Assembly: GCA_003518755.1 (NCBI GenBank)
Contig: DOYA01000142.1
Location: forward strand, 1 to 13,234
Length of the DNA: 13,234 nucleotides
Source: Clostridiales bacterium
GTDB taxonomy: Bacteria > Bacillota > Clostridia > TANB77 > CAG-508
Direction of reading: 5' to 3'
A program made the position numbers and the translations under genes. Positions 1 through 5,759 of the stretch are shown here, in pieces (position 1 is the first letter of the stretch; each line of letters begins with the position of its first letter). The notes under the pieces were generated by a model. It did no database searches. It was not told the DNA's origin and was given only the letters and a program-made list of their open reading frames with translations.

Positions 1-75
1 GCTATGGAACTTTATCTTGACTTTATAAATATTTTCTTGAGAATTTTAAGTATTTTTGGAAAAAGAAGAAATTAA
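1..75 (+). CDS. Bax inhibitor-1/YccA family protein, C-terminal end (partial)
   Basis: Only the last 24 codons lie in the window, ending at a TAA at 73-75. The visible tail contains LYLDFINIFLRILSIFG followed by a basic KKRN end. This closely resembles the C-terminal end of bacterial Bax inhibitor-1/YccA family proteins, where a last membrane segment containing LYLDFINLF precedes a short basic tail. These are multi-pass inner-membrane proteins, often implicated in calcium leak or membrane-protein quality control. The call rests on this short signature alone, so another membrane protein cannot be excluded. A GC-rich hairpin 45 bp downstream probably ends its transcript. Confidence 0.65.
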   Translation, partial: AMELYLDFINIFLRILSIFGKRRN

Positions 76-115
76 AAAATATTAATTCTTTCATCTAAAT
101 AATGTAATAATACTA

Positions 116-308
116 GTAGGGGCGATTTTAATCGCCCGTTTTATTATATTAATCTGTTAACCTATTTTTTTATTCGTTTCATGTATTTAAAATAATCTTT
201 CCCATTTGGTATGATGTGTTTCTAAAATTGTTTTATATTTTTTTCTTTCTATTATCTACACTAAATAAAACATCCCATTATATTTCGGGCGATTAAAATC
301 GCCCCTAC
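116..308. repeat. Inverted pair of 23-bp GC-rich palindromic repeats (possible MITE-like element, 193 bp)
   Basis: Positions 116-138 begin GTAGGGGCGATT and end AATCGCCCG. Positions 286-308 are the exact reverse complement, 23 of 23 bases. Each arm is itself a palindrome (GGGCGATT, two-base spacer, AATCGCCC). The arms are far more GC-rich than their surroundings. The layout, terminal inverted repeats around an AT-rich non-coding core, resembles a miniature inverted-repeat element. I see no target-site duplication, so two independent copies of a small palindromic repeat are equally possible. Confidence 0.7.
120..150 (+). terminator. Putative rho-independent terminator of the BI-1-like gene
   Basis: The left repeat arm forms an 8-bp stem, GGGCGATT (120-127) with AATCGCCC (130-137), followed by a T-rich run (GTTTTATTATATT). 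It lies 45 bp after the stop codon of the upstream gene. The T tract is interrupted, so efficiency is uncertain. Confidence 0.5.
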
Positions 309-446
309 ATTTTTTAACTTCTCTAATATTATAGTAAGAATCTTGTACAGTTTTATAGCATTTAATGAATCTATCTTATTATTAATATCTTTGCAGTTTA
401 TTTTTTTAATTTTAGTAAATACTAAATACGGATAGGATGTGATAAA

Positions 447-2018
447 ATGAATTCATATTGGATTTCTTCGACCAACAAAATAAATAAAAATCAATTTAAT
501 AGAATCGATCAAAACTATTCAACTGATGTATGTATAATTGGTGCAGGCCTTACGGGTTTAAGTACAGCATATTATCTTTCAAAAAAAGGCTTAAAAGTAA
601 TTGTCTTAGATAAATCTGAAATTGGTACAAAAACTTCTGGACACACTACTGCAAAAATCACTTTAAATCATGGATTAATTTATAATTATTTAATTAATAC
701 TTTTGGTATAGAATTTGCGTCAAAGTATTACTTATCAAATAATCAAGCAATTTCAAATATTAAAAATATTATTGATACAGAAAAAATTGATTGTGATTTT
801 GAATATCAAGATAATTATATTTATACAACAGATGAAAAAAATGTATTTAAAATAAATAATGAAATAGAATCAATTAATTTAATAGAAAAATATTTAACTG
901 AAAATTACAATTTTAATAAAGAAAACCTAAATATTAATCCACAATTTACAACAAGATGTGGATTACCATTTAGAATATCTGGTGCAATTAAAACATGTAA
1001 TCAAGCTCAGTTTCATCCTGTAAAATATATGTACGGCTTAGCAAACTCTATTCAATCTAATGGTGGATTGATTTTTACAAATTCTTTGGTTACAGATGTA
1101 AAGAAAAAAGATAATGAATATGAAGTTTGGGTTAATGATTATAAAATAAAAACTAAATATGTAGTTTTGGCTTCACACTATCCATTTATAAATTTTCCCG
1201 GTTTTTATTTTTCAAAAATGTATCAAGTAACTTCCTATGCTGTTGGAATTGAAATAGATGAAAATATATTAAATTGTATGTATATAAATGATTGTGAACC
1301 TATTCTTTCATTTAGAACAGCAAAACTTGATAATGATAAAAAATTATTAATTATAGGTGGTGGAAACCATAAATGTGGATTTTCTCCAGAAAGTAGAGAT
1401 ATTTTTGGATATAAATATTTAGAAAATGAAATAAAAAAATATTATCCTAACTCAAAAATAATGTATAAATGGAATACAAGAGATTGTATAACTCTTGATA
1501 AAGTTCCTTATATTGGTGAATTTTCTAGCCTTATGCCCAATTGCTTTGTTGCAACAGGATTTAATAAATGGGGAATGACCATGTCTAATGTGTCTGCAAA
1601 TATTATTTCAGATTGTATTTTAGCAAAAGAAAATGAATTTTTAGATATTTATAATTCTAAAAGACTTCAGCCTATAAAAAATAAAGAAGAAGTAAAAAAT
1701 GAAATAAAACAAGTTTTTAAATCTTTTGTACAAAATAGAATACAAATTCCAAAAGAAGACTTATCTAGCATAAAAAATGATAATGGTGGAATTATTAAAA
1801 TCGACGGAAATTCTGTTGGAATCTATAAAGATAAATCAGGCAATATTTATGCAATAAATCCAACATGTACTCATTTAGGTTGTTTATTAACTTGGAATAA
1901 TGTAGACAAAACTTGGGATTGTCCATGTCATGGTTCAAGATTTGATTATACTGGAAAGAACTTGTATGACCCTGCGTTTAAAGATTTGAAGATGTATGAG
2001 GTGAGAAGTGAGAAGTGA
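447..2018 (+). CDS. FAD-dependent oxidoreductase with C-terminal Rieske [2Fe-2S] domain (YhfW-like)
   Basis: The 523-residue protein has an N-terminal DAO-type FAD-binding fold with the dinucleotide motif IIGAGLTGLS (about 30-39) and an acidic residue, D55, at the end of the second strand. The FAD domain runs to about residue 400. A C-terminal Rieske domain follows, with CTHLGC at 474-479 and CPCHGS at 492-497. Cluster ligands are C474, H476, C492 and H495 with the usual 15-residue gap; C479 and C494 could form the loop disulfide. This architecture matches the cytoplasmic Bacillus YhfW family, whose substrate is unknown; the fold implies flavin-dependent oxidation with electron transfer through the cluster. 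No signal peptide is visible. The start is preceded by AGGATGTG, an imperfect ribosome site. The last five residues (VRSEK) and the stop are encoded by heptamer repeat units, so the C-terminus was remodelled by the repeat. It is the only complete plus-strand gene here. Confidence 0.9.
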   Translation: MNSYWISSTNKINKNQFNRIDQNYSTDVCIIGAGLTGLSTAYYLSKKGLKVIVLDKSEIGTKTSGHTTAKITLNHGLIYNYLINTFGIEFASKYYLSNNQAISNIKNIIDTEKIDCDFEYQDNYIYTTDEKNVFKINNEIESINLIEKYLTENYNFNKENLNINPQFTTRCGLPFRISGAIKTCNQAQFHPVKYMYGLANSIQSNGGLIFTNSLVTDVKKKDNEYEVWVNDYKIKTKYVVLASHYPFINFPGFYFSKMYQVTSYAVGIEIDENILNCMYINDCEPILSFRTAKLDNDKKLLIIGGGNHKCGFSPESRDIFGYKYLENEIKKYYPNSKIMYKWNTRDCITLDKVPYIGEFSSLMPNCFVATGFNKWGMTMSNVSANIISDCILAKENEFLDIYNSKRLQPIKNKEEVKNEIKQVFKSFVQNRIQIPKEDLSSIKNDNGGIIKIDGNSVGIYKDKSGNIYAINPTCTHLGCLLTWNNVDKTWDCPCHGSRFDYTGKNLYDPAFKDLKMYEVRSEK

Positions 2019-2039
2019 GAGGTGTGAAGTGGGAAGTTG
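1998..2039 (+). repeat. Heptamer tandem repeat array, left arm (six units, GARGTGA type)
   Basis: Six consecutive 7-bp units: GAGGTGA, GAAGTGA, GAAGTGA, GAGGTGT, GAAGTGG, GAAGTTG. The first three lie inside the oxidoreductase gene, and the third supplies its TGA stop at 2016-2018. A facing array begins 3 bp later. Confidence 0.85.
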
Positions 2040-2041
2040 GA

Positions 2042-2121
2042 CTTTTATCTTATACCTTATACCTTATACCTTATACCTCTTACCTCTTACCTCTTACCTC
2101 TTACCTCCTACTTCCTACCTC
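2042..2121 (-). repeat. Heptamer tandem repeat array, right arm (eleven units plus CTC)
   Basis: The plus strand reads CTTTTAT, four CTTATAC, four CTCTTAC, CTCCTAC, TTCCTAC and then CTC, all in one 7-bp register. Read on the minus strand these are GAGGTAA, GAAGTAG and GTATAAG-type units, the same family as the left arm but inverted. Homogeneous blocks of four suggest recent slippage or unequal exchange. Confidence 0.88.
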
Positions 2122-2156
2122 ATTTTTTATCCTTTAAAATCTGCCTTTTGATAAAT

Positions 2157-4073
2157 TCAACAAACCTTTCCAATAAACTCTTCTACACTCATAGCTCCTA
2201 TGTCACCATCTGTTCTTGAGCGAACTCCTACTGTATTTGATTCTAGTTCTTTATCTCCTACAATAAGCATATATGGAATTTTTTGAAGCTGTGCTTCACG
2301 TATTTTATATCCTATTTTTTCAGATCTTGAATCTACTTCTACTCTTAATTTTTGTTTTTGTAATTGTTCTTTAATTTTATTTGCATAATCTATATGTCTA
2401 TCTGCTATTGGTAAAATTTTTATTTGTTTTGGACATACCCAGAAAGGCAAGTTTCCTTTTGTTTCTTCAATTAAAAAAGAAATAAATCTATCTGATGAAC
2501 CTAAAATCGCTCTATGTATAACAACAGGTCTATGTGCTTCTCCATCTTCACCAATATACTCTAGCTCAAATCTCTCTGGAAGTGCAAAATCTAATTGGCA
2601 TGTTGGAATTGTTACATCATGCCCTAGGGCTGTTTGAATTTGAATATCTATTTTAGGTCCATAGAATGCCGCTTCTCCCTTTGCTTCATAAAATTCAATA
2701 TTTAATTCTTTTAAAATTTGTCTTAATTGTTCTTCTGCAGTATTCCACATTTCATCATTATCTATGTATTTTTCTTTATTTTCTTTGTCTCTTAAAGATA
2801 ATCTAAATTTGAAATTTTCTCTCGAAAATCCGAAATCTTTTATATATACTTCAAAAATTAGGTTAATTACTTTTCCAACTTCTTCTTTAATTTGATCAGG
2901 TCTTACAAAAAGGTGTGCATCATTTTGGCACATTTGGCGAACTCTTTCTAAACCACATACTGCGCCAGAATTTTCATATCTGAAATCATGTGCAAGTTCT
3001 CCAATTTTTATAGGTAAATCTCTATATGATCTCATTTCGCTTTTATAAATTAGCATATGATGTGGACAATTCATCGGTCTTAAAACAAGTTCTTCATTTT
3101 CCATTTTCATAATTGGGAACATATCATCTTTATAATGGTCCCAATGTCCACTAATTTTATATAAATTCGTTGTTGCCAAACTTGGTGTATATACATGTGA
3201 ATAACCAAGTTCTAATTCTTTATCTTGAATATATCTTTCTAAAACTCTTCTTATAGTTGCACCATCAGGTAAATACATTGGAAGCCCTGCACCAACTAAC
3301 GGATGAGTCATAAACAATTTTAAATCTTTTCCAATTTTTCTATGGTCTCTTGCTTGTCTATCTTCTAAAACTTGCATATATTCTTCAACTTGGCTTGCTT
3401 TAGGGAAAGAAATAGCATATACTCTTTGTAGCATTTTATTTTTCTCGTTTCCTTTCCAATATGCACCTGCTAAATTTAAAAGTTTGACAGCTTTTATTTT
3501 ACCTGTACTCATTAAATGTGGACCAGCGCATAAATCCGTAAACTCGCCTTGCTTATAAAAAGATATTTCTTCTCCTTCAGGTAAGTCTTTTATAAGTTCA
3601 ACTTTATATTGTTCATTTTTTTCTTCCATTAATTTTATTGCTTCATCTCTTGGAAGAGTAAATCTTTCAATAGGCAAATCTTCTTTTATGATTTTTTTCA
3701 TTTCCGCTTCTATTTTTTCTTTATCTTCATCTGAAAAATGATTTTCTATATCAAAATCATAATAGAAACCTTCATCAATTGCAGGTCCAATTGCAAGCTT
3801 AGCATTTGGATTTATTCTTTTTACTGCTTGTGCCATTATGTGTGATGTAGTATGCCAATATGCTTTTTTACCTTCCAAATCACTTTCAAAAGTATGAATT
3901 ACTAAATTGCAATCTTCATCTAACACATATCTTAAGTCTACTATTTTATCATTAACACTTGCACATGTTGCTTGTCTTGCTAACCCTTCACTAATTTTTT
4001 TTGCAACATCTATAATTTGAATTCCTTCTTCTACTTCAATTACAGATGCATCTTTTAAAATTACTTTAATCAT
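2157..4073 (-). CDS. thrS: Threonyl-tRNA synthetase
   Basis: This cytoplasmic class II synthetase charges tRNA-Thr with threonine using ATP. From the chosen ATG the protein has 638 residues, the usual size. The order is a TGS domain (about 1-63), the editing domain with its metal-type HTTSH motif (74-78), the catalytic core with zinc-site RPMNCPHH, motif 2 region FRYENSG and motif 3 HRAILGSSDRF, then a C-terminal anticodon-binding domain. The frame stays open upstream to an ATG at 4133, but that codon lies in the loop of the T-box terminator. The ATG at 4071-4073 is preceded by a Shine-Dalgarno site (GGAAAGGA, 4083-4090, 9-nt spacing) and begins MIKVILKDAS as the family does. The gene has its own promoter and a T-box leader, and converges on the Rieske oxidoreductase gene. 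Confidence 0.97.
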   Translation of the reverse strand: MIKVILKDASVIEVEEGIQIIDVAKKISEGLARQATCASVNDKIVDLRYVLDEDCNLVIHTFESDLEGKKAYWHTTSHIMAQAVKRINPNAKLAIGPAIDEGFYYDFDIENHFSDEDKEKIEAEMKKIIKEDLPIERFTLPRDEAIKLMEEKNEQYKVELIKDLPEGEEISFYKQGEFTDLCAGPHLMSTGKIKAVKLLNLAGAYWKGNEKNKMLQRVYAISFPKASQVEEYMQVLEDRQARDHRKIGKDLKLFMTHPLVGAGLPMYLPDGATIRRVLERYIQDKELELGYSHVYTPSLATTNLYKISGHWDHYKDDMFPIMKMENEELVLRPMNCPHHMLIYKSEMRSYRDLPIKIGELAHDFRYENSGAVCGLERVRQMCQNDAHLFVRPDQIKEEVGKVINLIFEVYIKDFGFSRENFKFRLSLRDKENKEKYIDNDEMWNTAEEQLRQILKELNIEFYEAKGEAAFYGPKIDIQIQTALGHDVTIPTCQLDFALPERFELEYIGEDGEAHRPVVIHRAILGSSDRFISFLIEETKGNLPFWVCPKQIKILPIADRHIDYANKIKEQLQKQKLRVEVDSRSEKIGYKIREAQLQKIPYMLIVGDKELESNTVGVRSRTDGDIGAMSVEEFIGKVC

Positions 4074-4102
4074 AATTAAAAATCCTTTCCTGCCATAGAG
4101 AT

Positions 4103-4144
4103 AAAAAAACACACTCCTATGGCATAAAATCATCCATAGGAGTG
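4103..4144 (-). terminator. Regulated intrinsic terminator of the thrS T-box
   Basis: A perfect 11-bp stem, CACTCCTATGG (plus strand 4112-4122) with CCATAGGAGTG (4134-4144), encloses an 11-nt loop and is followed on the minus strand by seven T (4109-4103). It lies 30 bp before the thrS start. Its 5' strand overlaps the antiterminator pairing partner, as expected for a transcriptional T-box. Confidence 0.93.
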
Positions 4145-4146
4145 CA

Positions 4147-4279
4147 TTATAGTTACAATTTATATTATTGAGTCCGCAACTTTGCTTTCATTGTATATAC
4201 TTTTTTCTCGTCTAAAGCACGAAAAAAGATATACAATGCCGCCGTTGCTACTCTATAATTATTATAGTAACATAATATT
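4147..4279 (-). repeat. Near-palindromic 133-nt insert in the T-box antiterminator loop
   Basis: The segment between the two antiterminator strands is almost wholly self-complementary. Nested pairings are GTAAC/GTTAC (4152-4156 with 4267-4271 as minus strand), GAGT/ACTC (4170-4173 with 4250-4253), GCAAC/GTTGC (4176-4180 with 4244-4248), and a stem of about 16 bp, ATTGTATAT plus CTTTTTTC (4190-4207 with 4221-4237). It would fold as a long bulged arm on top of the antiterminator helix. Confidence 0.65.
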
Positions 4280-4471
4280 TGCACGGTTCCATCCCGTTTT
4301 TTTCTTAATTTATGATGACATTAAATTTAACGCTTAGTTTTATATTTAAAACACAGAGGTAGTTTTTCAAATATGTTTGCTAAAATTGGCTTTCAGCCTA
4401 CGGCCAATTATCTCTATTAGTAACCTTTATTTTACTTTGTCTCTTTCACGTTTATATTTTTATTGTAAACT

Positions 4472-4500
4472 ATTTTATAACAATTTATCATTTTCGTCAA
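4472..4500 (-). promoter_or_regulatory. Sigma-A-type promoter of thrS
   Basis: On the minus strand, TTGACG (4500-4495), a 17-bp spacer and TAAAAT (4477-4472) place the start near 4465, just upstream of T-box stem I. The -35 box is preceded by TAAACCCC, shared with the prfA promoter. The -35 lies only about 23 bp beyond the prfA stop codon. Confidence 0.75.
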
Positions 4501-4522
4501 GGGGTTTAGGAATAAAATATTA

Positions 4523-5582
4523 TTATTCTTCACCTTTTAATTTCTCTGCTCTGTCTGCTGCAATTAGATTATCAATCATTTCATCTAAATCGCCATTTAA
4601 AAAGTTTTCCATCTGAAATACACTAAATCCTATTCTATGGTCTGTTATTCTTCCTTGAGGGTAATTATATGTTCTAATTTTCTCACTTCTATCTCCTGAA
4701 CCAACTTGAATCTTTCTTGTATTGGAAATTTCACTATCCTGTTTTTCTTTTTCTATTTCATATAATCTTGATTTTAGCATATTCATTGCATATTCTCTGT
4801 TTTGTAACTGTGATCTTTGTGTCTGGCATTCTGCCACTATTCCTGTTGGAATATGTATAAGTCTTACGGCTGACGATGTTTTATTAATATGCTGTCCTCC
4901 TGCTCCAGATGCTCTAAAAACCTCCATTTTTATGTCTGCTGGGTTAATTTCTATCTCAACATCCTCAACAACTGGAAGTACTGCAACCGTAGCTGTTGAT
5001 GTGTGAATTCTCCCGCTTGATTCAGTATCTGGCACACGTTGAACTCTATGTACTCCACTTTCAAATTTTAATCTACTATATGCTCCTTTACCAGTTACCA
5101 TAAATGATATTTCTTTATAGCCCCCTAATTCCGTAGCATTTTCGTTCAATATTTCTATTTTCCAATGCTTTCTTTCTGCATACATTCCGGTACATTCTAA
5201 ATAAGGTTCCTGCAAATAAAGCTGCTTCTTCTCCTCCTGCACCACCACGGATTTCGCAAATAACACTTTTATCATCATTTGGATCTTTTGGAATAAGCAA
5301 AAACTTAAGCTCTTCTTCAATTGTAGGGATTTTTTCTTTGCTTGCATAATATTCTTCTTCAGCAAGTTCTTTCATTTCTGGATCTTCCATAAGCTCTTTG
5401 GCTTCTTCCATAGATTTTAAGGTGTTTTTATATTCTCGATATTTTTCAACAATTTCTTCTATTGAACTATGTTCTTTCATTAATTTTTGCCATTCTCCAG
5501 TGTTTGCTATAATTTCTGGATCGGCAATTTGATTGGTTAACTCATCATATCTTTTTTCGACTAACTCTAATTTTTCAAACAT
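4523..5582 (-). pseudogene. prfA: Peptide chain release factor 1 (RF1), reading frame broken by one extra base
   Basis: RF1 terminates translation at UAA and UAG. The N-terminal part (start 5582, good AAGGAAG ribosome site) reads normally through [20 protein letters not shown], then would run 24 codons out of frame to a TAA at 5115. The rest continues in another frame from [14 protein letters not shown], with [18 protein letters not shown] (the PxT recognition region typical of RF1, not the SPF of RF2), the catalytic GAGGQ motif and the end KLKGEE at 4523. Deleting one C of TACCGG (5187-5192) restores TAC GGA ATG and a complete 352-residue RF1. The shifted frame has the only in-frame CGG codon I found in the window. 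Because UAG ends at least four genes here, RF1 should be essential; a sequencing or assembly error is the likeliest cause, then real mutation with another copy, then recoding. The gene has its own promoter. Confidence 0.9.
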
Positions 5583-5608
5583 TTTAATCTTCCTTTCAAA
5601 TATGATTC

Positions 5609-5637
5609 ATTATACTACAAATCATATATTTTATCAA
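5609..5637 (-). promoter_or_regulatory. Sigma-A-type promoter of prfA
   Basis: On the minus strand, TTGATA (5637-5632), a 17-bp spacer and a perfect TATAAT (5614-5609) give a start near 5602 and a short leader before the ATG at 5582. It is preceded by TAAACCCC, as at the thrS promoter. Confidence 0.82.
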
Positions 5638-5681
5638 GGGGTTTATTCCGTAAATAATGTTATTTTTAAAGACTTTGATAA

Positions 5682-5716
5682 GAGGTTGGAGGTATGAAGT
5701 CGGAAGTAAGCAGTCG
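5682..5716 (+). repeat. Heptamer tandem repeat array, five diverged units
   Basis: Five 7-bp units in register: GAGGTTG, GAGGTAT, GAAGTCG, GAAGTAA, GCAGTCG. They are the same family as the arrays at 1998-2121, more diverged and without a facing partner. The array sits between the coupling-protein terminator and the prfA promoter. Confidence 0.75.
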
Positions 5717-5732
5717 ATTTTTCCTAGAATAG

Positions 5733-5759
5733 AAAAAACGCAGATTAATCTGCGTTTTT
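5733..5759 (-). terminator. Palindromic rho-independent terminator at the end of the coupling-protein operon
   Basis: A perfect 26-bp palindrome (5734-5759) with core ACGCAGATT/AATCTGCGT is flanked by A and T runs, giving six T after the stem on the minus strand. The TAA stop of the coupling-protein gene (5760-5758) overlaps its edge. The symmetry would let it work in both directions. Confidence 0.85.

Larger units (their letters stand above)
76..446. other. Non-coding intergenic stretch between the BI-1-like gene and the Rieske oxidoreductase
   Basis: This 371-bp stretch has no credible reading frame. It holds the inverted pair of 23-bp palindromic repeats (116-138 and 286-308), the first of which probably acts as a terminator. 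The 147 bp between the arms (139-285) are AT-rich with no coding frame. The 138 bp before the oxidoreductase start contain no promoter I can call with confidence; a TTGCAG at 391-396 has no well-spaced -10 box. Confidence 0.6.
1998..2128 (+). terminator. Terminator-like hairpin built from the facing heptamer arrays
   Basis: Plus-strand RNA from 1998-2021 can pair with 2098-2121. By eye 21 of the 24 positions are paired, counting G-U, and the mismatches are A-C. The stem is followed at once by a T run (CATTTTTTAT, T tract 2123-2128). This has the form of an intrinsic terminator for the oxidoreductase gene, with its stop codon inside the stem. The loop is large and alternative registers of the repeats are possible. 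On the minus strand no T run follows, so it would not serve thrS. Confidence 0.5.
4103..4466 (-). promoter_or_regulatory. T-box riboswitch (tRNA-Thr sensing leader of thrS)
   Basis: The thrS mRNA leader has the T-box landmarks in order. The distal stem I region shows AGAGA (4415-4411) and a hairpin AATTGGC/GCCAATT (4403-4409 with 4384-4390) whose loop contains GGCTGAAA. The 3' side of the specifier region reads ACTACC (4363-4358), two threonine codons in a row. A probable stem III follows (TTAAATTTA with TAAATTAA). The T-box core GGGATGGAACCGTGCA is at 4295-4280, where TGGAACC forms the bulge that binds the tRNA acceptor end. GGGA and GTGCA can pair with TCCT and TGCAC at 4146-4138 to form the antiterminator, and that strand is shared with the terminator. 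Uncharged tRNA-Thr should favour read-through into thrS. The 133-nt loop between the antiterminator strands is unusual. Confidence 0.88.

Noticed and set aside
391..421. TTGCAG with TAAATA as a promoter for the Rieske oxidoreductase
   Set aside because: The match to both boxes is poor and the spacing is 19 bp. Similar matches are frequent in this AT-rich spacer.
2037..2219. A 60-residue plus-strand reading frame after the oxidoreductase gene
   Set aside because: It is a translation of the heptamer array (repeated Tyr-Leu-Leu-Pro-Leu-Thr) and overlaps the end of thrS antisense. It has no ribosome site.
4074..4133. An ATG at 4133 that would lengthen ThrRS by 20 residues
   Set aside because: It lies in the loop of the T-box terminator and has no ribosome site. 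The extra residues are not typical of the family, while the ATG at 4073 has a good site.
5115..5192. An RF2-style programmed frameshift
   Set aside because: The known prfB signal is an in-frame UGA with a slippery CUU and an upstream Shine-Dalgarno-like site early in the gene. None of these is present here, and the protein is RF1 by its motifs.
5682..5759. Possible attachment site or boundary of an integrated element around the coupling-protein operon
   Set aside because: No direct repeat flanks the operon at its two ends, and no integrase, tRNA gene or recombinase is present in the window.
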